The position numbers and the translations under genes are program-made. From positions 1 to 10,227 of the forward strand of contig JALOOK010000104.1 in assembly GCA_025454445.1 (NCBI GenBank): a stretch of 10,227 nucleotides of DNA, in the 5' to 3' direction. The stretch is from Oscillatoria sp. Prado101 (GTDB lineage Bacteria; Cyanobacteriota; Cyanobacteriia; Cyanobacteriales; Oscillatoriaceae). Within the stretch, counting starts at the first letter, position 1, and each line of letters starts with the position of its first letter. Positions 1 to 6,072 of the stretch are shown one piece after another. Under the pieces are notes generated by a model, which searched no databases, was not told the DNA's origin, and worked only from the letters and a program-made list of their open reading frames with translations.

Positions 1-189
1 GCCGGCGCAAAACCGGGGGACTTAATCGGGCCGGTGGCATTTGAGGGGCGCTATTGCCTGTTTCGCATAGAGCAGTGGCAGCCGGCCTCCCTAGAAGGCC
101 AACTGAAACGGGAAATCGAAGACCGAATGTTCGAGTTGTGGGTGCAGGAGCAGCTGAAAAACAAGAACATCCAGCTGCACCTAGAGTGA
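1..189 (+). CDS. PpiC-type peptidyl-prolyl isomerase / foldase, C-terminal fragment
   Basis: Frame 1 is open from the first base to a TGA at 187-189 and gives the last 62 residues of a protein cut by the window edge. The piece begins with a GDLIGPV...G-Y-LFRIE segment. This matches the final strand and turn of a parvulin (PpiC/rotamase) domain, where the pattern GxxIGPV-F-GxYxLFxVE is usual. A charged helix follows (residues about 30-57, rich in E, K and Q, containing FELWVQEQL), typical of the tail of SurA/PrsA-like isomerases. Such proteins catalyse cis-trans isomerisation of peptidyl-proline bonds and help proteins fold. The N-terminal part, including any signal peptide, is outside the window, so location cannot be judged. 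The next gene on this strand is the HetZ-related gene 630 bp downstream, too far and too rich in repeats to assume an operon. The family call rests on a short stretch. Confidence 0.72.
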   Translation, partial: AGAKPGDLIGPVAFEGRYCLFRIEQWQPASLEGQLKREIEDRMFELWVQEQLKNKNIQLHLE

Positions 190-207
190 CACTCCTACCC
201 CTGAGCG

Positions 208-340
208 CTCATTTATAAACAAAAAGTCAAAGCAGAAGAAACCGGGGTTCTTGTGGTGGACAAGCCGGAAAAATCAGCTTTCCTGCAGCAAGATTCCCCG
301 TTTCTGGCCCCCACTCGTCGCTCAACAGTTACTTTATAAA
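208..340 (+). repeat. Dispersed repeat, copy A
   Basis: This stretch aligns with 5093-5240 in the same orientation. Both begin CTC-TTTATAAA followed by an A-rich run, then have AGAAACC-GG, a middle part with a GTGG or CTGG core and an AAGC-GG-AA block, then TTCTGGCC, and end in a CAACA-TTACTTT or TAACAATTACTTT block. The middle is diverged, and I judge the overall identity by eye as partial. No coding capacity is visible. It looks like a decayed copy of a cyanobacterial interspersed element. Confidence 0.55.
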
Positions 341-429
341 CACGCTCTAAAAGCTGGGGGATTCCCTATCCTCCAACCCAAATAAGCTATGGCGCCGAGA
401 CGCTGTGCACGCTTACATCTATATCCCCT

Positions 430-537
430 CGTTCCCAGGCACCCTTACGGGAAGCCTGCGGCTACAGCCTGGGAACGCCGTCGGGGAGGCTCTGCCTCCA
501 AAGGGCTCCCAAGCAGCATTATTAGCCTAACAGCTTA
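430..537 (+). repeat. Palindromic dispersed repeat, left inverted copy
   Basis: The element holds two internal hairpins. CGTTCCCAGGC at 430-440 pairs with GCCTGGGAACG at 467-477, and GGAGGC at 485-490 pairs with GCCTCC at 494-499. It ends in a 27-base core at 511-537. The exact reverse complement of that core is at 2036-2062, and weaker homology extends outward on both sides. The paired copies bracket the HetZ-related gene. The CCCAGGC/GCCTGGG and GAGGC/GCCTC hairpins are of a kind common between cyanobacterial genes. Confidence 0.8.
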
Positions 538-561
538 TCCTCTTTCAAAGATTTCCGGGCG

Positions 562-591
562 CTTGCCGCAGGGGCGGGTATCTGCGGCAAG
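562..591. repeat. Hairpin, 10-bp perfect stem
   Basis: CTTGCCGCAG at 562-571 is the reverse complement of CTGCGGCAAG at 582-591, with a 10-base loop. No T-run follows on either strand, so this is not a standard rho-independent terminator. It may be a further palindromic repeat or an RNA structure. Confidence 0.6.
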
Positions 592-819
592 ACTAGCTGC
601 AGGCCCTGCCGCAACGCTTATACGCCTGCCCTCTCCGAACCTGCTGCCTGACAATCCGTCACTATCCCCAGGCTTTCAACCGGCTCTGTGCGGACACTGA
701 CTTTCCCCCAGTCCTGGGCAAATTTAACTATCTTGTACTGAAGTGCGCACATTTTACCCAACCGGCACCGGCTTCCCCTGCAATTCATCCCACCCCGTTG
801 AAAGTGCCGGCGCAACCCG

Positions 820-1952
820 ATGAAACTGGCAGAACAACTGGCTAAACAATGGCAGTCGCGACTGGCGAGCGACTGTCCCAACCAAAGCCCAGACACAGGC
901 GAAAGCATTATCTGCTGGCTGCAGGGCGAGAATCCCGACCGCTTTGACACACTCGTTGCCGCCGGACTCGGCATAGCCGAGCGAGCGATGGACTTCCGCT
1001 TCCGGATTGGGCGGCACCGCTATCTGGGCGTCCCCCCCGAACAGGCGTACTGGCATTTAATCGAGCGCCTGGGCTCACTGGTGCTGCTGCGCCAGAAAGT
1101 CCGCACCTGGGTCGCCCTCAGCCGGGACCGGCAGCGGAGTGTGGTGGATGTGGTGCGAGAAGTCATCCAGGAAATGCTGCAAGCTGACCGCTACCTGCAG
1201 CGGGCAAATCGCCCCGATTGCCCGCTGCACCGCAGATCCCCGCCTGCGCAACGCCCTGCTGCTCGCCGCCACCGAAGAATACTGCCTGCGACCGGTGTGC
1301 AACAAGCCCCTGCTCGTGTACCGCTTTGTCAACTACCTGCGCCGCACACAGCGCGGCGGACTCACCCAAGTGCCGACACTTCGCTCGGCTCCGCCTCGTC
1401 TGCGAAGAAATAGCCCCCCCTGACACAGAGGAACCCGTCAACCTCCTCGATGCCAGGGCGATAGCCCACTATCAAGACACCCAAGCTTGGGAAGAGCAGC
1501 TGCTGCTTCGCGCCGCCGTGCGGCGGGAATTTGAAACCTACCGGGCTAAAAACCAAGGCCCAGAAGCCATTGACTGGCTGGGGCTCTATCTCCAAGGTCG
1601 CTCCCAGGATCGGATTGCCCTGGAGCTGAGTGTGCCGGTCAAGCAAATCTACCGGCTGCGAGAAAAAGTCAGCTACCACGCCATTCGGGTTTTTGCCTTC
1701 AAAATACAGCCCGAGTTAGTGGCTAGCTGGCGGCAGACTTCCCTCACCGAACACAGCCTCGGTCTGGCACCGGCCCAATGGCAGCAATACTGGGACAGCC
1801 TGACGCCGGTGCAGCGCCAGCTTTTGCAGCTGCTCAAAGCCCGCCAGCCGGTTGAGGCGATCAGCAAAACCCTGAAGCTCAAACCCGCTCAGGTAGCCTC
1901 CGAGTGGAGCAAGCTCTACTTAGCCGCACAGACCCTGCGCAACCAGCCCTGA
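820..1952 (+). pseudogene. HetZ-related regulator gene, interrupted by two frameshifts
   Basis: The protein homology runs through three frames. Frame 1 covers 820 to about 1203 (MKLAEQLAKQWQ to ADRYLQ), frame 2 about 1202 to 1375 (RLRNALLLAATEEYCLRP to GGLTQVP), and frame 3 about 1377 to the TGA at 1950-1952. Removing one base near the GGG at 1202-1204 and one near 1373-1377 restores a single 376-residue protein. That is close to HetZ (about 400 residues, from memory). The last third matches the HetZ pattern by eye: a first helix-turn-helix-like segment (about GRSQDRIALELSVPVKQIYR), then YHAIRVF, ELV-SW, LGL-P-QWQ, LTP-Q, and a second such segment (AISKTLKLKPAQVASEW). HetZ is a cyanobacterial DNA-binding regulator of heterocyst differentiation, but paralogs also occur in strains without heterocysts. 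As read, translation from 820 stops at 1413 with only about 128 native residues. The alternatives are sequencing error or real decay. The start has no Shine-Dalgarno sequence. Confidence 0.72.
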
Positions 1953-2035
1953 CTGCTACCCCTTCTGGGGATATCACAAAATTAAAAATTTGTCAATGGT
2001 TATCAGAAAAAATTCTGGCCATGCCTGGGGGAAAT

Positions 2036-2125
2036 TAAGCTGTTAGGCTAATAATGCTGCTTGTCCCTTGAAAGGAGGCAGCAGCCCCCCAAAGGGGCGT
2101 TCCCCGGTTGTAGGGGAGGTGCCCC
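2036..2125 (-). repeat. Palindromic dispersed repeat, right inverted copy
   Basis: The first 27 bases (2036-2062) are the exact reverse complement of 511-537. Read on the minus strand, the rest aligns with the left copy through a GCTGCCTCC block and a GGGGAACGCC block (left copy: GCTCTGCCTCC and TGGGAACGCC). A weaker GGCACC match lies beyond. The copy lies between the end of the HetZ-related gene and the end of aroF, which converge here. The tail of copy and flank is very GC-rich. Confidence 0.78.
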
Positions 2126-2133
2126 CGTGCCCG

Positions 2134-2173
2134 CCCCGCCCCGGTACCGGTGCCAGTGGATGCAGGGGCGGGG
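2134..2173. repeat. GC-rich hairpin next to the 3' end of aroF
   Basis: CCCCGCCCC at 2134-2142 is the reverse complement of GGGGCGGGG at 2165-2173. The 22-base loop itself holds the palindrome CCGGTACCGG (2141-2150, overlapping the stem). It lies 23-62 bases past the aroF stop codon and could stall polymerase, but no T-run follows on the minus strand. I call the structure, not a terminator. Confidence 0.5.
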
Positions 2174-2195
2174 CACAGCATCGGGGCGCAACAGC

Positions 2196-3254
2196 TTAAA
2201 CCAAAGCGGGGACAGGTTGCGGCCACCGGCCCACGGCCTTGCTGATCGTAGCCAGTTCCCGCATCAGCTGGTCAAACTGGTCAGGCTTCAGGGATTGCGG
2301 GCCATCAGAAAGCGCCTTCGACGGATTGGGGTGAACCTCGATCATCAGCGAGTCCGCACCGGCAGCGATAGCCGCCATAGCCATTGCCGGCACATACTCA
2401 GCCCAGCCCGTACCGTGACTGGGGTCAATCATCACCGGCAGGTGAGTCAAGCGGCGCAGCACCGGCACCGCCGCCAAATCCAGAGTATTGCGCGTGTATT
2501 CCCGGTCAAAAGTGCGAATGCCCCGCTCGCAGAGAATCACATTCGGGTTCCCCGCCGCCAAAATATACTCAGCCGCCATCAGCCAATCTTCAATCGTCGC
2601 CGACATGCCCCGCTTCAGCAGCACCGGCTTATTTTGCGCACCCACTTTCTTTAGCAGGGAGAAATTCTGCATATTGCGGGCACCGATCTGGATCGCATCC
2701 GCCACTTCCGACAGGACTTCCAAGTCAGCGGCATCCATAATCTCCGTAATCACCCCCAACCCCGAAGCTTCTCGCGCCGCCGCCAGCAAATTCAGAGCAC
2801 TTTCGCCGTGACCTTGAAACGCATAGGGCGAAGTGCGAGGCTTGTAGGCACCGCCTCTGAGGAACTTAGCACCGGCAGCTTTCACCCGTAGCGCCGTCGT
2901 GACGATCATCTCCTCATTTTCCACCGAGCAAGGTCCCGCCACCACAACCAGGGGGTGGTGCTGACCAAACACCACCGGCCCATTGGGCGTGGCCACCACC
3001 ACCTCGCTCGCTTCCCCGTGGCGATACTCCCGACTCGCCCGCTTAAACGGCTGCTCCACCCGCAGCACCGCCTCTATCCAGGGGCTGATTTCCTGTAGCC
3101 GCTCTCGGTCGAGGTCAGCCGTGTCCCCCACCAGACCGATGACAACCTTGTGCTTTCCGACAATTTTTTCAGGAGTCAGATTCCAGGTTTCCAGTTCAGA
3201 ATTTATGCGGTCAATCTCCACCTCTGGAGTTCCGCTTTTCATCACAATTATCAT
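2196..3254 (-). CDS. aroF: 3-deoxy-7-phosphoheptulonate (DAHP) synthase, type I-beta
   Basis: The enzyme joins phosphoenolpyruvate and erythrose-4-phosphate to DAHP, the first step of the shikimate pathway, in the cytosol. The 352 residues have a small N-terminal ferredoxin-like domain (about 1-65, MIIVMKSG onward), as in the Thermotoga-type enzymes, where it serves in feedback control. A TIM barrel follows with AGPCS (106-110, with the metal-binding Cys109), RGGAYKPRTSPYAFQG (133-148), QIGARN (189-194), KRG (214-216), CERGIRTF (242-249), DPSHGTG (277-283) and EVHPNP (306-311). All expected active-site motifs are present. The frame is open further upstream to a TTG, but I choose the ATG at 3254. 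It starts the conserved domain and has AGGAAA eight bases before it. The gene is 282 bp from pam68, with a TATAAT at 3345-3350, so it probably has its own promoter. Confidence 0.96.
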   Translation of the reverse strand: MIIVMKSGTPEVEIDRINSELETWNLTPEKIVGKHKVVIGLVGDTADLDRERLQEISPWIEAVLRVEQPFKRASREYRHGEASEVVVATPNGPVVFGQHHPLVVVAGPCSVENEEMIVTTALRVKAAGAKFLRGGAYKPRTSPYAFQGHGESALNLLAAAREASGLGVITEIMDAADLEVLSEVADAIQIGARNMQNFSLLKKVGAQNKPVLLKRGMSATIEDWLMAAEYILAAGNPNVILCERGIRTFDREYTRNTLDLAAVPVLRRLTHLPVMIDPSHGTGWAEYVPAMAMAAIAAGADSLMIEVHPNPSKALSDGPQSLKPDQFDQLMRELATISKAVGRWPQPVPALV

Positions 3255-3344
3255 CTCAAATTTCCTGCTTACGTTACTTTTTCGCCCCTCTAGCAGACCG
3301 GGCTTTTTCAAAAGTCTGTCTCTCCCCGGACTATTACCGGGTTT

Positions 3345-3350
3345 ATTATA
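3345..3350 (-). promoter_or_regulatory. Candidate -10 element for aroF
   Basis: The minus strand reads GGCTATAATAAA, which contains a perfect TATAAT. It lies 91 bases before the aroF ATG. At 17-18 bases further upstream I see only ACGCTT/TACGCT, which is not a good -35, so the promoter is supported by the -10 alone. A transcript from here would carry a leader of about 85 bases. Confidence 0.42.
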
Positions 3351-3435
3351 GCCGGCAGGCTTTTCCCAAGCGTACTTCCGGTGAAATAGCCCCTTTTTTA
3401 CAGCCCGTCCTGGCCGGCTGTCAGAGGGTCGGTTT

Positions 3436-3537
3436 GGGATTTTAGATCCCCCCCAAAACAGGGAGATTGAAGGGGGGAGGTATTTTGGATTTTCGCGCTT
3501 TTCTAAAATCTCAAACCTGAAACCAATCTAAAATCCC
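3436..3537. repeat. Nested inverted repeats after pam68
   Basis: GGGATTTTAGAT at 3436-3447 is the reverse complement of 3526-3537, whose last base is the first of the pam68 stop codon (complement). A second overlapping pairing joins GGTTTGGGATTTTAGA at 3431-3446 with 3502-3517, with one mismatch. Between them, CCCCCC (3448-3453) can pair with GGGGGG (3472-3477). Two alternative folds are therefore possible in the pam68 3' region. No T-run follows on the minus strand. Confidence 0.6.
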
Positions 3538-3989
3538 TAGGAGGGCTTTCTTGACTGCCAAGCTTCCCGCATCCGCCCCAAGTTGGTGGTGAACTCTTTC
3601 CAGCCCAGCTTGCTACCGGGGATCTCTTCATCCCAAGATGCCGAGAGCACCCCGTAGCTCAGCCCTAATACGCCCAGACCGAAAAAGCCCATGCTCACGA
3701 GGACAACTGCGACGTTGGGGAGCTTGAACCATTCATTGCTGACGATCATATAGCTGGCAATAAAGGTGCCGATACCCAAAGCCGTGGGTACGCCACATAG
3801 CAGAGCCATCCTTTGGATCATGCGTTTGCTGACCGCATCTGGAATGGCCATTTCTTCTTTTGTCAGCCTCTGGCCTTCTCTCTCACCCCCAACGGCTGCC
3901 GGTGCGGCTTCTGGGCGGTTTTTGGGAGATTTTTTGCGATTGGAAGCCGGCTCAAAGGGGAGGCGATCGCGTTGGGGTTCAGGTGACAT
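3537..3989 (-). CDS. pam68: PAM68-family photosystem II assembly protein
   Basis: The 150 residues begin with a charged, Pro/Lys-rich cytosolic-type stretch (1-58, including LPFEP at 9-13 and a KK-rich segment). Two predicted membrane helices follow (about 61-83 and 92-114), separated by a short loop with WFKLP. A conserved-looking tail, SASWDEEIPGSKLGW (116-130) and FTTNLGRMREAW, closes the protein. This layout is that of the PAM68 family (DUF3464; Arabidopsis PAM68 and Synechocystis Sll0933). These are thylakoid proteins that assist early photosystem II assembly. The start lies 10 bases after the rpsO stop, and the two genes are surely in one transcript. No strong Shine-Dalgarno sequence precedes it, so translation may be coupled to rpsO. 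The family is almost restricted to oxygenic phototrophs, which makes this gene the best taxonomic marker in the window. Confidence 0.9.
   Translation of the reverse strand: MSPEPQRDRLPFEPASNRKKSPKNRPEAAPAAVGGEREGQRLTKEEMAIPDAVSKRMIQRMALLCGVPTALGIGTFIASYMIVSNEWFKLPNVAVVLVSMGFFGLGVLGLSYGVLSASWDEEIPGSKLGWKEFTTNLGRMREAWQSRKPS
3963..3970. repeat. HIP1 octamer
   Basis: GCGATCGC, the highly iterated palindrome of many cyanobacterial genomes, lies inside the start of pam68. I saw no other exact copy in the window, although near forms such as CGATCGCC occur. Confidence 0.85.
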
Positions 3990-3999
3990 AGTGGCTTTG

Positions 4000-4269
4000 T
4001 TAACCGCGAATGCCCAGGCGAGAGATCAAGTTGCGATAGCGCTGCTCGTCTTCCTGCAGGATGTAGGAGAGCAGGCGCTTGCGCAGACCAATCATTTTCA
4101 GCAATCCCCGTCGGGAGGCGTGGTCTTTCTGGTTCGTTTTCAGGTGTTCGCTGAGCCGGTTGATTCGCTCTGTGAGTACCGCGACTTGCACGTCAGCCGA
4201 GCCGGTGTCGGTTTCGTGAATCTGGTACTGAGCCATGATTTCGTGTTTGCGCTGCTGTGTCAGGGCCAT
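4000..4269 (-). CDS. rpsO: 30S ribosomal protein S15
   Basis: The 89 residues have the usual length and sequence of bacterial S15, which binds 16S rRNA and helps order the platform of the small subunit. Clear family features are the N-terminal QRKHEIMAQYQIHETDTGS-DVQVA segment, the LTERIN-L-EHLK helix, the invariant DHASRRGLL turn and helix (about 49-57), and the tail LISRLGIRG. The ATG at 4269 begins the usual MAL start. pam68 follows after 10 bases, and ruvA lies 129 bases upstream on the same strand. A possible extended -10 at 4313-4321 would give rpsO and pam68 their own promoter with a leader of about 37 bases. Bacterial S15 often represses its own mRNA, but I did not identify such a site here. 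Confidence 0.97.
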   Translation of the reverse strand: MALTQQRKHEIMAQYQIHETDTGSADVQVAVLTERINRLSEHLKTNQKDHASRRGLLKMIGLRKRLLSYILQEDEQRYRNLISRLGIRG

Positions 4270-4312
4270 TGCTACCGTTACTTTTTTATCGACATGAATT
4301 CAGCGATCTCCT

Positions 4313-4321
4313 ATCTTATCA
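4313..4321 (-). promoter_or_regulatory. Candidate extended -10 for rpsO
   Basis: The minus strand reads TGATAAGAT, a TGn extension followed by a TATAAT-like hexamer with 4 of 6 matches. It lies 44 bases before the rpsO ATG. There is no good -35, as is common for extended -10 promoters. This is inferred from one motif. Confidence 0.33.
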
Positions 4322-4398
4322 CAGTTATGCCGGCTTGTTAGGTAGTGGCGGTCAGGTGTCAGATGCCCCATGCCCGACAACCGCCCCCAGGCCCAGTC

Positions 4399-5022
4399 TC
4401 ACCGGCTCAGCCAGGTAATGGCGGCGCGAATCCACTCTTCGGCGTCAGGGTTTTTTGACAAACTGGGGTCAGAGTTCAAAGCGATCAGCGCCCGCATCAC
4501 CTCGCTGCTGGTGTAACCGAGCGCTAGTAGGGTGATCTCAACGTCTTCGCGCAGCGCCGGCGAACAGGCCTTGGGCACCGCCGCCAGCAGCCCAACTTCG
4601 GAGCGCCACTGAGCCAGTTTGGTCTTCAGCTCCAGGGCGATGCGCTCGGCTGTTTTGCTGCCAACCCCCCGCGTTTTTGCCAGCAGGCGGGTGTTGCCGG
4701 TGACGATCGCCCCGACTAAATCTTGCAGTCCCAGGGTGTCCAAGAGAGAAATGGCCAGCTGTGCGCCAACGCCGCTGACGGCTATCAGCTGGCGAAACAA
4801 GTCCCGCTCAGCTGCTGAGGCAAAGCCATAGAGTACCGGCTGCTCCTCCCGCACTTGCAGGTGGGTGAAAATTTGCACTTCCGAGCCGGCTGGCAGTTGG
4901 GGCTCCATGCGGGGCGGGATTTGCAACTCGCAGCCGATCTGGTTGACTTCCAGGATCAGGATGACGCGATTGCCGGTGACTCGGTGAATCCCCGCCACTG
5001 TACCTTTGAGATAGCTAATCAT
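4399..5022 (-). CDS. ruvA: Holliday junction branch migration protein RuvA
   Basis: RuvA binds four-way DNA junctions as a tetramer and loads the RuvB motor during recombinational repair. The 207 residues match the family length (about 200). The order is an OB-fold (1-65, MISYLKGTVAGI to QPVLYGF), then two helix-hairpin-helix motifs (LIAVSGVGAQLAISLL, about 79-94, and LAKTRGVGSKTAERIALELK, about 114-133). A linker of about 25 residues and the RuvB-contacting C-terminal domain (about 160-207, VEITLLALGY...EEWIRAAITWL) follow. The frame extends upstream to a GTG at 5061, but MISYLKG is the standard RuvA start, so I choose 5022. The start has no good Shine-Dalgarno sequence. A promoter-like pair at 5063-5092 would give a leader of about 34 bases. 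ruvB is not in the window, which is normal for cyanobacteria. Confidence 0.96.
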   Translation of the reverse strand: MISYLKGTVAGIHRVTGNRVILILEVNQIGCELQIPPRMEPQLPAGSEVQIFTHLQVREEQPVLYGFASAAERDLFRQLIAVSGVGAQLAISLLDTLGLQDLVGAIVTGNTRLLAKTRGVGSKTAERIALELKTKLAQWRSEVGLLAAVPKACSPALREDVEITLLALGYTSSEVMRALIALNSDPSLSKNPDAEEWIRAAITWLSR

Positions 5023-5062
5023 TAGCGGTAAGGGGCATCCGTTGAGTGAAATCAGGAACACT

Positions 5063-5092
5063 CTAATATCTCACATCTGAAATCGCTTTCAA
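5063..5092 (-). promoter_or_regulatory. Candidate promoter for ruvA
   Basis: On the minus strand TTGAAA (5092-5087, 5 of 6 to the -35 consensus) is followed after 18 bases by TATTAG (5068-5063, 4 of 6 to the -10). The start of transcription would fall near 5056, about 34 bases before the ruvA ATG. Confidence 0.42.
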
Positions 5093-5240
5093 CTCCTTTA
5101 TAAAGAAAAAATCAAGCCAAAAGAAACCCGGTTTACTGTACTGGGTAAGCGGGAAGACTGAGCGAAGAAACCGGGTTTCGCCGAAGTTACCCGGTTCAAA
5201 AACCTGGTTCTGGCCACTTTCCGGCTTAACAATTACTTTG
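5093..5240 (+). repeat. Dispersed repeat, copy B
   Basis: This is homologous to 208-340 in the same orientation, as judged by eye (shared TTTATAAA start, AGAAACC-GG, GGTTCTGGCC-ACT, and TTACTTT end). Copy B keeps a better palindrome pair. It fills most of the 233-bp gap between the smaller TPR gene and ruvA. Confidence 0.55.
5123..5179 (-). terminator. Possible terminator of the smaller TPR gene
   Basis: GAAACCCGGTTT at 5123-5134 is the exact reverse complement of AAACCGGGTTTC at 5168-5179, a 12-bp stem with a 33-base loop. Read on the minus strand, the stem is followed by TTTTGG and shortly by TGATTTTTTC. It sits 77 bases after the TPR stop. The large loop makes efficient termination uncertain. 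Confidence 0.35.
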
Positions 5241-5255
5241 AAAATCAGCTTTTTG

Positions 5256-5945
5256 CTACTGCTGCAGGTCTTTAATATCCTCTATAATTTTGCGGTAAGC
5301 TGTAATATCTTTGTGTTGCAAAAACAGTTTTGCGGCTAGCTGTAAATCTGTGAGCGCTTTCTGCTTAGCTCCCAGATCGGAGTAGGTGAAAGCCCGGTTG
5401 TAGTAGGCTTTGGCATAGTCAGGCTTGACTCGAATCGCCTGGTTGTAGTCCTCAATCGCTCCCAGCAAATTTCCCAGCCGGCGGCGGCAAAGCCCCCGGT
5501 TGTAGTAGGCTTTGGCGTAGTCGGGATTGAGAGCCAGTGCCTGAGTGTAATCCTCAACAGCACCTCGGTCATCTCCGCTGTCGCGGCGGGCATTGCCCCG
5601 ATTGTTGTAGGCTTCAGCAAAATAGGGATTGAACAGCAGGACTTGGTTGTAATCCTCGATGGCCGCTAGGTTATCTCCCATTTCCCTGAGGGCATTGCCC
5701 CGCTTGAAGTAGGCATCAAGGCAGTCGGGGGAAAGCTGTAGTACTTGCGTGTAGTCCTCAATGGCAGCGTGAATATCTCCCAGTTTGCGCAGGATATTCC
5801 CCCGCTCGAAGTAGGCTGAGGCAAAGTCAGGATTGAGCCGCAGCTCCTGATTCCAGTCCTCAATCGCTCCGCTGAAGTCCCCTTCCTGAACCTTTTGCAA
5901 TCCCCGGTAATAGAAAAAGTGATTGTAGAATTTCTCAGCTTTCAT
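5256..5945 (-). CDS. Cytosolic TPR-repeat protein
   Basis: The 229 residues are almost wholly tetratricopeptide repeats. There are about six 34-residue units starting near 12, 46, 80, 114, 148 and 182, most with the pattern G(N/L)-x-GAIEDYxQAxxLNPDxxxAYYNRG. The last unit ends in a cap, ALTDLQLAAKLFLQHKD...YRKIIEDI, a form I associate with cyanobacterial TPR proteins. The fold stacks into a superhelix that binds other proteins, and the partner cannot be told from sequence. There is no signal peptide or membrane helix. The frame runs up to a GTG at 6074, but that extension crosses a repeat hairpin (6055-6072) and has no TPR character. I therefore take the ATG at 5945, which starts the first helix. 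Units four and five are nearly identical in DNA as well. A strong promoter candidate lies 600 bases upstream. Confidence 0.9.
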   Translation of the reverse strand: MKAEKFYNHFFYYRGLQKVQEGDFSGAIEDWNQELRLNPDFASAYFERGNILRKLGDIHAAIEDYTQVLQLSPDCLDAYFKRGNALREMGDNLAAIEDYNQVLLFNPYFAEAYNNRGNARRDSGDDRGAVEDYTQALALNPDYAKAYYNRGLCRRRLGNLLGAIEDYNQAIRVKPDYAKAYYNRAFTYSDLGAKQKALTDLQLAAKLFLQHKDITAYRKIIEDIKDLQQ

Positions 5946-6054
5946 CTGGGATCTGAGCGTTTGTGCCGGTCGGTCATGGGTGCATCTCAATTTATCTCCC
6001 ACCCCTGTGGGGCAGACATCGTTCCCGTACTGGGAGCCGTGCCCAACCTGTAGC

Positions 6055-6072
6055 GACGTTGCAGCCAACGTC
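6055..6072. repeat. Small palindrome of a common cyanobacterial type
   Basis: GACGTTG at 6055-6061 pairs with CAACGTC at 6066-6072 around a 4-base loop. GTAG-GACGTTG-CAACGTC-type palindromes are, from memory, frequent in cyanobacterial intergenic DNA. Its presence argues against starting the smaller TPR protein upstream of 5945. Confidence 0.55.

Larger units (their letters stand above)
190..819. other. Gene-poor intergenic region filled with repeats
   Basis: These 630 bases between the isomerase fragment and the HetZ-related gene hold no ORF that I believe. The open frames on both strands give low-complexity, Arg/Pro/Ser-rich translations with no recognisable domain. The region contains, in order, a dispersed repeat (208-340), a palindromic repeat copy (430-537) and a 10-bp stem hairpin (562-591). 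The last 220 bases before the ATG at 820 show no clear -35/-10 pair and no Shine-Dalgarno sequence. Confidence 0.7.

Noticed and set aside
430..537. CRISPR-like array
   Set aside because: The repeated units are single palindromes, not regularly spaced identical repeats with unique spacers, and no cas gene is present.
389..700. 103-codon open frame on the plus strand
   Set aside because: It runs through the palindromic repeat at 430-537 and the hairpin at 562-591. Its composition is Arg/Pro/Ser-rich with no domain.
820..1952. Programmed ribosomal frameshifting in the HetZ-related gene
   Set aside because: Two separate shifts would be needed, and neither site shows a slippery heptamer or a convincing downstream structure. 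Indel or sequencing error is simpler.
3255..3311. 19-residue N-terminal extension of DAHP synthase from a TTG
   Set aside because: The ATG at 3254 has AGGAAA at proper spacing and begins the conserved first strand. The extension has no family support.
3400..3421. ACAGCC/GGCTGT hairpin as a terminator for pam68
   Set aside because: Read on the minus strand, the stem is followed by an A-run, not a T-run, so it does not have terminator form in that direction.
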